From: Arthrobacter burdickii | Lineage (GTDB): Bacteria > Actinomycetota > Actinomycetes > Actinomycetales > Micrococcaceae | Direction: 5' to 3' | DNA length: 64,000 bases | Assembly: GCF_030433645.1 (NCBI RefSeq) | Contig: NZ_JAROCG010000001.1 | Span: 930,001-994,000 of the forward strand | Shown here: piece after piece, positions 8,103 to 14,792 of the stretch | Layout of the letters: each line of letters starts with the position of its first letter | Position numbering within the stretch: position 1 is the stretch's first letter | Made by a program: the position numbers and the translations under genes | Notes under the pieces: generated by a model | What the model was told of the DNA's origin: nothing | Databases searched by the model: none | Seen by the model: only the letters and a program-made list of their open reading frames with translations

Positions 8103-9395
8103 TCAGGCCAGGTTCTCCTCGATCGCTGCCCGCAGGATCGGTGCGAGGCGCCGGACGCCCTCGACGATGTCCTCGGGCGCCACGGCACTGAAGGCGAGGC
8201 GCAGCTTGTTGGACGGCTCGTCCGACGGGGTGAAGGCGGCTCCGGGGATGAAGACCACGCCGGCGTCGATCGCCTTGTATAGCAGGGGATAGGTGTCGAT
8301 GCCCTCGGGAAGGGTGACCCAGACGAAGAATCCGCCGTCGGGCGTGGTCCAGTGGACCCCCTCCGGCAGTTCCTCGGCCAGGGCGCCGAGCATGGCGTCG
8401 CACCGCTCGCGGTACAGGCTGCGCATGGTGTGCAGGTGCCCGCGCCAGTCGTACTCGGTGAGGTAGGCGGTCACCAGCATCTGCGTGAGGGGGGACGGGC
8501 AGAGCACCACGGCCTCGCAGGCCAGGTAGAACCGGCGGTAGAGGTGCTTGGGCACCAGGGCCCAGCCGAGCCTCACGCCGGGCGCGAAGATCTTCGAGAA
8601 GGAGCCGAGGTAGATGACGTCGTGGGGGTTGTCCGCACGCATGGGCCTCAGCGGCTCGCCGTCGAAGCGCAGCATGCCGTAGGGGTTGTCCTCGAGGACG
8701 AGGATGTTGTGCGCGCGGCAGATGTCGACCACGCGCTGCCGGCGGTCCGCGGCCATGGTGATGCCGCTCGGGTTGTTGAAGCTGGGGATCGTGTAGAGCA
8801 CCTTGATCGCCCGTCCCTGCGCCTCGAGCGCCGTGATGGTGCGCTCGAGCTCGTCGGGGATCAGGCCGTCGTCGTCCATGGGGACCGCGACGACGTCCAC
8901 CTCGTACGCCTCGAAGGTGTTAAGCGCCCCCACATAGGTCGGGTCCTCGCAGAGGATGACGTCCCCCGGATTGCAGAAGACCTTGGCAGCGACGTCCTGG
9001 GCGGATTGCGACCCCGTGGTGATCACGATGTCGTCGGGGTCGGCCCCCTCGATGCCCTCTGCCGCCATGACCTCGCAGACGAGTTCACGGAGCTGCTCCA
9101 TGCCCTGCCCGCCGCCGTACTGCAGCGCCTCGAGGCCGTGCTCCGCAATGATCGTCTGGGCCGTGCGGCCGAGATCCTCGAGCGGCAGGGACTTCAGGTA
9201 CGGGCTGCCGCCTGCCAGGGAGACGAGCCCGGGGCGGATCGAGATGTCGAAGACGTCGCGGACGGCGGACTGCTTGATGTTCGCCGCCCGTACCGAGAAG
9301 AGCTGCTCGTGGCGGTTGTGCGAATCGACTGCCCGTTCGAGAGCTGCTTCGGTCTCGGCGGGCAGGAGGTCTGCGGAGGCTTCACTGGAGGACAT
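8103..9395 (-). CDS. PLP-dependent aminotransferase, fold type I (2-aminoadipate / aromatic type)
   Basis: A 430-residue cytosolic aminotransferase. The PLP lysine is at about K268 in LGSFSKIFAPGVRLGW, and the family motifs YGGGQGMEQLRE, TTGSQSAQDV and YTIPSFNNPSGIT are all present. This subgroup (LysN and MocR-catalytic-like) includes 2-aminoadipate, aromatic and branched-chain aminotransferases; the substrate cannot be read from the sequence. There is no GntR DNA-binding domain, so it is an enzyme and not a MocR regulator. The ATG lies 6 bp after a TAGAAT -10 box, which implies a leaderless transcript; a 12-bp palindrome overlaps the -35 box. Confidence 0.85.
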   Translation of the reverse strand: MSSSEASADLLPAETEAALERAVDSHNRHEQLFSVRAANIKQSAVRDVFDISIRPGLVSLAGGSPYLKSLPLEDLGRTAQTIIAEHGLEALQYGGGQGMEQLRELVCEVMAAEGIEGADPDDIVITTGSQSAQDVAAKVFCNPGDVILCEDPTYVGALNTFEAYEVDVVAVPMDDDGLIPDELERTITALEAQGRAIKVLYTIPSFNNPSGITMAADRRQRVVDICRAHNILVLEDNPYGMLRFDGEPLRPMRADNPHDVIYLGSFSKIFAPGVRLGWALVPKHLYRRFYLACEAVVLCPSPLTQMLVTAYLTEYDWRGHLHTMRSLYRERCDAMLGALAEELPEGVHWTTPDGGFFVWVTLPEGIDTYPLLYKAIDAGVVFIPGAAFTPSDEPSNKLRLAFSAVAPEDIVEGVRRLAPILRAAIEENLA

Positions 9396-9401
9396 CCCGC
9401 G

Positions 9402-9439
9402 ATTCTAGGCGCGGGTTCACCAACAGGCAACAGCTGTTG
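9402..9439 (-). promoter_or_regulatory. Leaderless promoter with palindromic operator
   Basis: On the minus strand, TTGCCT (9425-9430) and TAGAAT (9402-9407) are 17 bp apart. The start codon of the aminotransferase follows the -10 box by 6 bp, so transcription should begin at or near the A of ATG. The perfect 12-bp palindrome CAACAGCTGTTG (9428-9439) overlaps the -35 box, the expected place for a repressor. Confidence 0.6.
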
Positions 9440-9478
9440 ACTACGCGCGACAGGTCCGCCTCTCCGGGAAGCCCCCGC

Positions 9479-10447
9479 TCAGACCCAGCCCGCCTCGCGG
9501 GCCTTCAGGGCGGCCTGGAACCGGCTCTCCGCGCGGAGCGTCTCCAGCATCCAGGCGATGTGTCGGCGGCAGGTCCGCACGTTGATATCCAGGCGCCGGG
9601 CGATCGACTCGTCGGACAGGCCGTTGGCCAGGCCCTGGATGATCGAGCGCTGCAGGCTGCTCAGGGGCGACCCGACCTGGTCGGGAGCGAGGAAGGATTC
9701 GCTGAGCTCCCAGGCGATGTCGAACAGCTGCGTGAAGATGTTGATCAGGCTGTGGTCCCGAATGACCAGGGCTGCCTTGTCGTCCCGCGTCAGCTGGCGT
9801 GCCACCAGGGCCAGCTTGTCGTCGAAGATGAGCATGCGCAGGGGGATGAAGGGCAGGACGCCGAATTCGCCGCCCCCGGCCGCGATCGCCTCCACGGCCT
9901 TGCGGGTCGGCACGTGGTCCCGCGTGCTCGTGTCGTAGAGGGTGCGCCGTCGTACGCCGTTCTCCAGCAGTTCCAGGTCCTTGCGGACGCTCTCCTCGTG
10001 GACGTCCGCCGTCGAGCCCTGTCCCGGCTGGGCTATGTAGACCTTCTCCGTGACGTCCCGCCCGTAGTCGATGAGGACCCGGTGGATGAGGTGGGGGTCC
10101 TCGAGCGTCTCCACGGAGGTGCTGGCGAGCACGTTCTTCCGCGCTTCGAGGAACGTGGGCAGGAGGCTGGAGAGTTCACGCCGCTGGCCGCTGATGCGTG
10201 ACTTCAGTTCCTGCATGGCACGCTCGTCCGCGTCGACGAGGTCGGCGAGTGCGACGTCGGGGGACACCGCGACCAGTCCCGCCGCGCTGCCGGCCTGCGG
10301 GCTGAGCAGGCGGCGGTCGGAGAGGGCGGCGATGGCCTGGTCGATGCGGCGCAGGGTCAGGCCCAGCGCATCCGAGGCTTCGGAGCGGGTCCAGCCGGGG
10401 TGTCCGACGGCGTACCGGTAGACCTCGAGCGACGTCGCGTCCAGCAT
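9479..10447 (-). CDS. TrmB-like / LuxR-type transcriptional regulator
   Basis: A 322-residue regulator. The N-terminus (LEVYRYAVGHPGWTRSEASDALGLTLRRIDQAIAAL is the helix-turn-helix region, residues 7-42) resembles the TrmB winged helix. The middle is an effector-type domain without a recognised motif. The last 60 residues form a LuxR/GerE helix-turn-helix (LQRSIIQGLANGLSDESIA, then INVRTCRRHIAWML). I prefer the internal ATG at 10447 because AAGGA precedes it by 6 bp and the TrmB fold begins directly after; an ATG at 10489 is also open. It diverges from the peptide gene at 10815 and is its natural candidate regulator. Confidence 0.8.
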   Translation of the reverse strand: MLDATSLEVYRYAVGHPGWTRSEASDALGLTLRRIDQAIAALSDRRLLSPQAGSAAGLVAVSPDVALADLVDADERAMQELKSRISGQRRELSSLLPTFLEARKNVLASTSVETLEDPHLIHRVLIDYGRDVTEKVYIAQPGQGSTADVHEESVRKDLELLENGVRRRTLYDTSTRDHVPTRKAVEAIAAGGGEFGVLPFIPLRMLIFDDKLALVARQLTRDDKAALVIRDHSLINIFTQLFDIAWELSESFLAPDQVGSPLSSLQRSIIQGLANGLSDESIARRLDINVRTCRRHIAWMLETLRAESRFQAALKAREAGWV

Positions 10448-10501
10448 GGGCAGTCCTTGTCCGGGCCGCTGTGATGCCAGCGGCATCATTGCGCAGGAAA
10501 A

Positions 10502-10519
10502 AACATGACATGTCCAGTT
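10502..10519. promoter_or_regulatory. Dyad operator candidate upstream of the LuxR-type gene
   Basis: An 18-bp imperfect palindrome of the form AAC-NN-GACATGTC-NN-GTT lies 55 bp upstream of the preferred start of the LuxR-type gene. The half-site TGTCCA recurs at 10652-10657 and, inverted (TGGACA), at 10678-10683, on the side of the peptide gene. The spacing suggests that one regulator controls both divergent transcripts; this is inferred from the repeats only. Confidence 0.45.
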
Positions 10520-10814
10520 AATGACAGATCAGAGTGACAGGCAATTCCGGCAGGTCGCAAATCCTCATAATCCCCGCCGTTCGGCAGATTTCCGGGGCGG
10601 AAAGCGGTTCACCGCCGGCCCGGACAGCGGAGCCGAGTCCTCTTGACGCCATGTCCACAAACGGCCATCCGTACTGCTGGACACTACCTGCACGAGCCGG
10701 ACATTCTGGTGAAGCCGGTTCACAGGGAGGCACGAGAGGGGTCTCCCGCAGGATCCGGGCACTGCGGTGCAGGAGCAGCTCGACCGCCCGGAAAGCGGGC
10801 AGGAAAGGATCGCG

Positions 10815-10955
10815 ATGAAAAAGGTACTCGGCGCAACTGCGGGCCTGATGATCCTGGTCGGGGCTGTTGCGCCGGCGGGCCAGTCGATCAGCGCAACAAG
10901 CTGGGATTGGCCCAAGGGTGAGGTCGCAGCGAGTAGCTGGGACTGGCCCAAGTAA
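10815..10955 (+). CDS. Secreted peptide precursor with two SWDWPK repeats
   Basis: A 46-residue peptide preceded by a good ribosome site (GGAAAGGA). Residues 1-21 form a short Sec-type signal peptide: a KK pair, a hydrophobic core and an A-P-A cleavage motif. The predicted mature part (about 25 residues) consists of two near-identical 10-residue units, ISATSWDWPK (25-34) and VAASSWDWPK (37-46), separated by Gly-Glu, with the second unit ending exactly at the stop codon. The SWDWPK codons differ only at one silent position (GAT/GAC). This looks like a precursor of a repeated mature peptide, either a signal or a ribosomally made, modified peptide. Downstream lies a gene of lantibiotic/thiopeptide type. 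I know of no described family. Confidence 0.75.
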   Translation: MKKVLGATAGLMILVGAVAPAGQSISATSWDWPKGEVAASSWDWPK

Positions 10956-11038
10956 CAGGAGGCCCCGGACTAGAGCCCGGAGGCCCCACCCAGAGCCCGC
11001 CCCAGCGGGGGTAATCACAGACCCTGAAGGAGAGAGCC

Positions 11039-12040
11039 ATGAGCCAGTTGACCGCCGTTCGAACCGCCTCACGAATGGTCGTCAGCACTCAATGGTGGCA
11101 TCTCTCCCTCTCGACGGGTGGCTTCGATGTAGCGGACGGCATCATCGAAGAGCTGGTTACCCCGCTGGTGGCGCAGGCCCAGGCACTCGGCGCCAAGCGC
11201 TGGTATTTCACCCGGATGGACGACGCGCCCACCGGCCAGGTTCGGCTCAGCATCCACGCACACCCCCGTGTCCTCGAACGGCTACAGGCCTTCCAGCGGG
11301 CACTCCAGGCAAGCAGCGGAGGGAAATTCCCCCTGCTGGCGGTCCGCCAGCAGTTCACGGCCCCGGTGAGCAACACCTATTACTCCGGCGGCCAGGAGAT
11401 GGCTGATCCGCAGCTCGAGGCGGACCTCGTCAAGTACGGCGGCGTGGAGGGCCTGCACCTCGCCGAGGAAGTCTTCGAACTCAGTTCGGAACTCGCGCTG
11501 TGGGCCACCGCGCGCTTTCCCCGTATGCAGAGCCGCTCCGCCCTCGGTGCGCTTCTCCTGTTCGACGCCGCGGACAGCATGATGCGCGGACCGCACTCGG
11601 CCACGTGGCCCGACCGCCACCGGCTCTCCTGGGATGCCTACTGGGACGGCCACCTCCGGACCTGCACCGCCGACGTCGGCCCCCGCGCCTCGGGCGTCCG
11701 CGAGGCGATGACCCTGCGGGTCGCCACCAAGTCGACAGGCTTCCACGCCCTGATGGCCGCGACGGCCGCGGAGTCCACCGTGCACAACTGGCGGCGCCGG
11801 TGGGTCCGGTCCCTCGACACCTACCTGTACCGCGCGGACAAGGTCCACGTCAGCCGCAGTGCTCAGCATCTCACCGTGTACCAGGCGCACATGGCACTCA
11901 ACCGGCTCGGTTTCGTCGCCCGGGAGGAAGCTGCCCTGGGGCTCTACGCACGGACCTGGCAACCGCAGACCGAGCTCGCCAGACCACGTACCGCTCCATC
12001 GGCCCGTCGAAACCTCTCGAGCGAAAGGACTGCACCATGA
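11039..12040 (+). CDS. Stand-alone SpaB_C / thiopeptide-type bacteriocin biosynthesis protein
   Basis: A 333-residue protein made of the domain found at the C-terminus of lantibiotic dehydratases and in thiopeptide pyridine synthases. Diagnostic segments are RWYFTRMDD (54-62) followed by VRLSIHA (68-74), equal to the family's wFFiRy-D...HLRLR, and DLVKYGGVEG...LAEEVFELSS (129-150), equal to the E-RYGG...E-vF--S segment. In lanthipeptide synthesis this domain eliminates glutamate; in thiopeptides it forms the central ring. The large glutamylation domain that normally works with it is absent here, and no LanB, YcaO or radical-SAM gene lies nearby. It has a GGAGAG ribosome site and overlaps the next gene by 4 bp (ATGA). 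Confidence 0.85.
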   Translation: MSQLTAVRTASRMVVSTQWWHLSLSTGGFDVADGIIEELVTPLVAQAQALGAKRWYFTRMDDAPTGQVRLSIHAHPRVLERLQAFQRALQASSGGKFPLLAVRQQFTAPVSNTYYSGGQEMADPQLEADLVKYGGVEGLHLAEEVFELSSELALWATARFPRMQSRSALGALLLFDAADSMMRGPHSATWPDRHRLSWDAYWDGHLRTCTADVGPRASGVREAMTLRVATKSTGFHALMAATAAESTVHNWRRRWVRSLDTYLYRADKVHVSRSAQHLTVYQAHMALNRLGFVAREEAALGLYARTWQPQTELARPRTAPSARRNLSSERTAP

Positions 12041-12228
12041 ACTCCAGGAACACCATCGTGCTGGCACTTGACGATGCCGACCTCTCGGACGCCCTCGGGT
12101 GTTCCTCGGAGGCCGTCGAATCCATGCAGAACGACGGCGTCCTCGAGTCCCAGGGCCAGCTCTGGGAGATCGGCCCGGCCAGGGACTACCTGCGCGACGC
12201 CGCCTGGGCCGACAGCCTCTGGCACTGA
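12037..12228 (+). CDS. Small winged-helix-like protein of the peptide locus
   Basis: A 63-residue acidic protein translationally coupled to the SpaB_C gene (ATGA overlap). Residues 14-52 (DADLSDALGCSSEAVESMQ, then GQLWEIGPARDYL) fit a small winged helix of the excisionase/MerR type: helix, turn, recognition helix, short wing, closing helix. It lacks the basic residues expected of a DNA binder, so it may instead bind a peptide, in the way RiPP recognition elements use the same fold. The function is unknown; the call rests on pattern and position. Confidence 0.55.
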   Translation: MNSRNTIVLALDDADLSDALGCSSEAVESMQNDGVLESQGQLWEIGPARDYLRDAAWADSLWH

Positions 12229-12281
12229 CCGGACCGCAACAGCAGGCAGGAAGAAGCACAGGAGACGGACGGGCACCAGAA

Positions 12282-12322
12282 ACGACAGGACGCCGGCGCG
12301 GGATGCGCCGGCGTCCTGTCGT
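12282..12322. terminator. Strong hairpin terminator of the peptide locus
   Basis: A perfect 18-bp stem (starting ACGACAGGACGCC) with a 5-base loop (GGGAT) lies 53 bp after the 63-residue gene and 51 bp before the convergent FMN reductase end. It has no U tract but the stem is very stable, so it should terminate transcription from both sides. Confidence 0.75.
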
Positions 12323-12373
12323 GTGGTCCTGCTGCGGGAGTCCTGCCGCGTCAGCCCTGTCGGGGAACGTGGA

Positions 12374-12934
12374 TCAGGCCGCGACGGGTGCGGTTGCCCC
12401 GGCGAGGGCGGAGAGCACCTCGGTCACCTGGCCGGCGACCTCCGAGTCGTCCTTCGGGTGCAGTTCGGCGAAGCGCGTGATGGAACCGCCGATGGACAGC
12501 TTGGCGTCCTCGACGACCGAGGCACCGGCGACCGCCAGGGCGCGGCGGGCCTCGTCGTGGGCCCAGACTCCGCCGTACTGGCCGAAGGCCGAACCGATGA
12601 CGGCCGCGGGCTTGCTCGAGATGGCACCGGCTCCGTACGGGCGGGACAGCCAGTCGATGGCGTTCTTCAGGACGGCGGGCATGGTGCCGTTGTACTCGGG
12701 GGAGACGAGCAGGAGGGCGTCGGCGCCGGCAGCGGCGGCGCGGAGATCGTCGGCCGCCTTCGGGCGGTCGGCGTCGTTGTCGATGTCCTCGTTGTAGAAC
12801 GGGACCTCGCTGAGGGCGTCGAAGGTGACGACGTCGACGGCGTCGGGAGCGTGCTCCGCCGCCGCTTCGGCGAGCTGGCGGTTGATGGAGCCCTCGCGCA
12901 GGCTGCCGACGAGGGTCAGGATCGTGGTGGACAT
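12374..12934 (-). CDS. NADPH-dependent FMN reductase (flavodoxin-like)
   Basis: A 186-residue flavodoxin-fold reductase of the AzoR/ChrR/SsuE superfamily. GSLREGSINRQLAE (10-23) is the FMN phosphate loop and SPEYNGTMPAVLKN (78-91) the conserved flavin and dimer region. Such enzymes reduce quinones, azo compounds or chromate with NADPH and FMN. It diverges from a TetR gene, and the shared control region has a perfect 20-bp palindrome, so it is probably repressed by that TetR protein and induced by a small electrophile or quinone. Normal length for the family. Confidence 0.85.
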   Translation of the reverse strand: MSTTILTLVGSLREGSINRQLAEAAAEHAPDAVDVVTFDALSEVPFYNEDIDNDADRPKAADDLRAAAAGADALLLVSPEYNGTMPAVLKNAIDWLSRPYGAGAISSKPAAVIGSAFGQYGGVWAHDEARRALAVAGASVVEDAKLSIGGSITRFAELHPKDDSEVAGQVTEVLSALAGATAPVAA

Positions 12935-13005
12935 CTGTACTCCCAGGGGTATGTGACCTCGCGGTCAGGCTGAAGGGGAACGCAGCTGAGGCGTCTGTAC
13001 CGTAC

Positions 13006-13042
13006 AAGCGGACCGCGGTCCGCTTTATTCCGTGGCTATAGT
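13006..13042. promoter_or_regulatory. TetR operator and leaderless promoter
   Basis: A perfect 20-bp palindrome (AAGCGGACCGCGGTCCGCTT, 13006-13025) sits between the divergent FMN reductase and TetR genes. A -10 box TATAGT (13037-13042) is followed after 6 bp by the TetR ATG at 13049, so the TetR transcript is probably leaderless, with the palindrome over its -35 region. Confidence 0.7.
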
Positions 13043-13048
13043 TGCGGC

Positions 13049-13654
13049 ATGCAGGGCGGGGAGATGATCCGGATTCCGGGAGACGACGGGGAGCGCATGG
13101 ATGCGGCGCGCAACCGCCGTCTCCTCCTCGACGCCGCGGCCGAGATCGTCGCCACCTGCGGCCCGGACAAGCTGACCACCGACGCGGTGGCGCGTCGTGC
13201 GGGTGTCGGCAAGGGGACCGTGTACCGGCGGTTCGGCAATCGGGCGGGCCTGCTGCACGCCCTCGCCGACGAGGCCGGCCGCTCCTTCCAGACTGCGTTC
13301 ATGGCCGGTCCGCCTCCTCTGGGTCCCGGTGCGCCGCCGCTCGATCGCCTCATCGCCTTCGGTGAGGCGAGCATCGGGAGGATGCGCCTGGACGGGCAGA
13401 TCCTCCGGGCGGCCGAGCAGCGGGGCGGTCCGGACCTCGAGCACCCGACGCAGCGGCTCACCCGGCTGCACCTGTCCATGCTGCTGCGGGAGGCCGGTGT
13501 GCAGGATCCGGAGCTTGCCGCGTACCAGCTGGCTGCCTTCCTCAATGCCGGACTCCTGCTGCACCTGCAGGAGAACCGCGGCATGACCAACGCCCGCCTC
13601 ACTGCCTCGTGGAGCGTCCTCGTCACCGCGCTCGCAACGGCCGCCCGGCGGTAG
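13049..13654 (+). CDS. TetR family transcriptional regulator
   Basis: A 201-residue one-component repressor. The N-terminal helix-turn-helix is clear (ILDAAAE-type first helix, then LTTDAVARRAGVGKGTVYRRFGNRAGLL at about 47-74), and a divergent ligand-binding domain follows. The start is set by the -10 box only 6 bp upstream (leaderless). A 20-bp perfect palindrome covers its own promoter, and the divergent FMN reductase is the likely target. The ligand is unknown. Confidence 0.9.
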   Translation: MQGGEMIRIPGDDGERMDAARNRRLLLDAAAEIVATCGPDKLTTDAVARRAGVGKGTVYRRFGNRAGLLHALADEAGRSFQTAFMAGPPPLGPGAPPLDRLIAFGEASIGRMRLDGQILRAAEQRGGPDLEHPTQRLTRLHLSMLLREAGVQDPELAAYQLAAFLNAGLLLHLQENRGMTNARLTASWSVLVTALATAARR

Positions 13655-13723
13655 GGGCCAGGCGCCCTTGTACACTCGGGGCGGCCCGGGAGAACCTCCG
13701 GCGGTGGAGCGAGGTGGACGACG

Positions 13724-14785
13724 ATGACGGCGCATGACAGGCCCATCAGGACCGTACTGGTGGGATTCGGGCACGGCGGCCGCGTCTTCCACGCTCCGCT
13801 CATCGAGCACGATCCGCGCTTCGACCTCGCCGTCGTCGTGACTCCCAGTCCGGACCGACGGCAGGCCGCCCGGGCGGCCTATCCGCACGCGGTCGTCGTC
13901 GGAACCCTGCACGAAGCGCTACAGGCGGTGCCGGACCTGGACCTGGCCGTTCTCAGCACGCCCAACCCGACCCACGCACCGCTGGCCGGAGAGGCGATCG
14001 GCAGGGGGCTGCACGTCGTGGCCGACAAGCCCTTCGTGGTGCGGTCCGACGACGGCGAGCGCCTGATCTCCGCGGCGCGTGCGGCGGACCGCCTCCTCGT
14101 GCCGTTCCACAACCGGCGGTGGGACGGGGACTTCCTGGCCGTGCGGTCGATGGTGGAGCCGGGCTCCCTGGGCAGGATCCGGATCTTCGAATCCGCCCTG
14201 GAATCCTGGAAGCCGTCCATCACGAAGCAGTGGAAGCGGGAGGCGGGGGCCGGGGACGGCGGGGGAGTCCTCTACGACCTCGGCCCGCACCTGATCGACC
14301 AGGCCCTCACCCTGTTCGGCCCCGCCGTCCCGGTGTTCGCCGACCTCCGGATGGACCGCGAGGGCGCCCGGGCCGACGACGCCTTCTTCCTCGTGCTCCA
14401 GCATCGCGACGGGATCACGAGCCACCTCCATGCGGGGACCCTCGTCCCCCTGGCCCGCCCCCGCTTCCGGGTAACGGGCGAGGCCGCAGCACTGACCGTC
14501 ACCGGCACCGATCCGCAGGAAGAACTCCTCGCGGCAGGGGTGCTGCCGGGCGATATCCCGGGCAGGGCCGCGGATGATGCGGACCTCGCGCGCGGGCTCC
14601 TGGTGCGGAACGGGCACGCCGAGCCGTTCGCCGTCGGGCCGGGCACCTACACCGGGTTCTACGCCGGTGTTGCCGCGGCCATCCGGGGATCCGGCCCGGC
14701 GCCGGTGTCGACGGAGGATGCGCTCGCGGTCGTGCGCATCATCGAACAGGTCCACACGGCCTTCCCCGCGCGCAGGACGCGGTGA
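13724..14785 (+). CDS. Gfo/Idh/MocA family oxidoreductase
   Basis: A 353-residue NAD(P)-dependent dehydrogenase, typically acting on sugars or inositols. The N-terminal Rossmann fold starts with VLVGFGHGGRVFHAPLI (11-27). STPNPTHAPLA and the catalytic ADKPF segment (about residues 102-106, with the conserved EKP/DKP lysine) are in place. GGGVLYDLGPHLIDQAL gives the D-x-G-x-H-x-x-D motif of the C-terminal domain. A GAGCGAGG ribosome site precedes it. It stands alone and ends 7 bp from the convergent alanine dehydrogenase gene; the substrate cannot be assigned. Confidence 0.9.
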   Translation: MTAHDRPIRTVLVGFGHGGRVFHAPLIEHDPRFDLAVVVTPSPDRRQAARAAYPHAVVVGTLHEALQAVPDLDLAVLSTPNPTHAPLAGEAIGRGLHVVADKPFVVRSDDGERLISAARAADRLLVPFHNRRWDGDFLAVRSMVEPGSLGRIRIFESALESWKPSITKQWKREAGAGDGGGVLYDLGPHLIDQALTLFGPAVPVFADLRMDREGARADDAFFLVLQHRDGITSHLHAGTLVPLARPRFRVTGEAAALTVTGTDPQEELLAAGVLPGDIPGRAADDADLARGLLVRNGHAEPFAVGPGTYTGFYAGVAAAIRGSGPAPVSTEDALAVVRIIEQVHTAFPARRTR

Positions 14786-14792
14786 GGCGGCG

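Noticed and set aside
8103-9395. MocR-type regulator
   Set aside because: The aminotransferase domain is complete but there is no N-terminal GntR helix-turn-helix.
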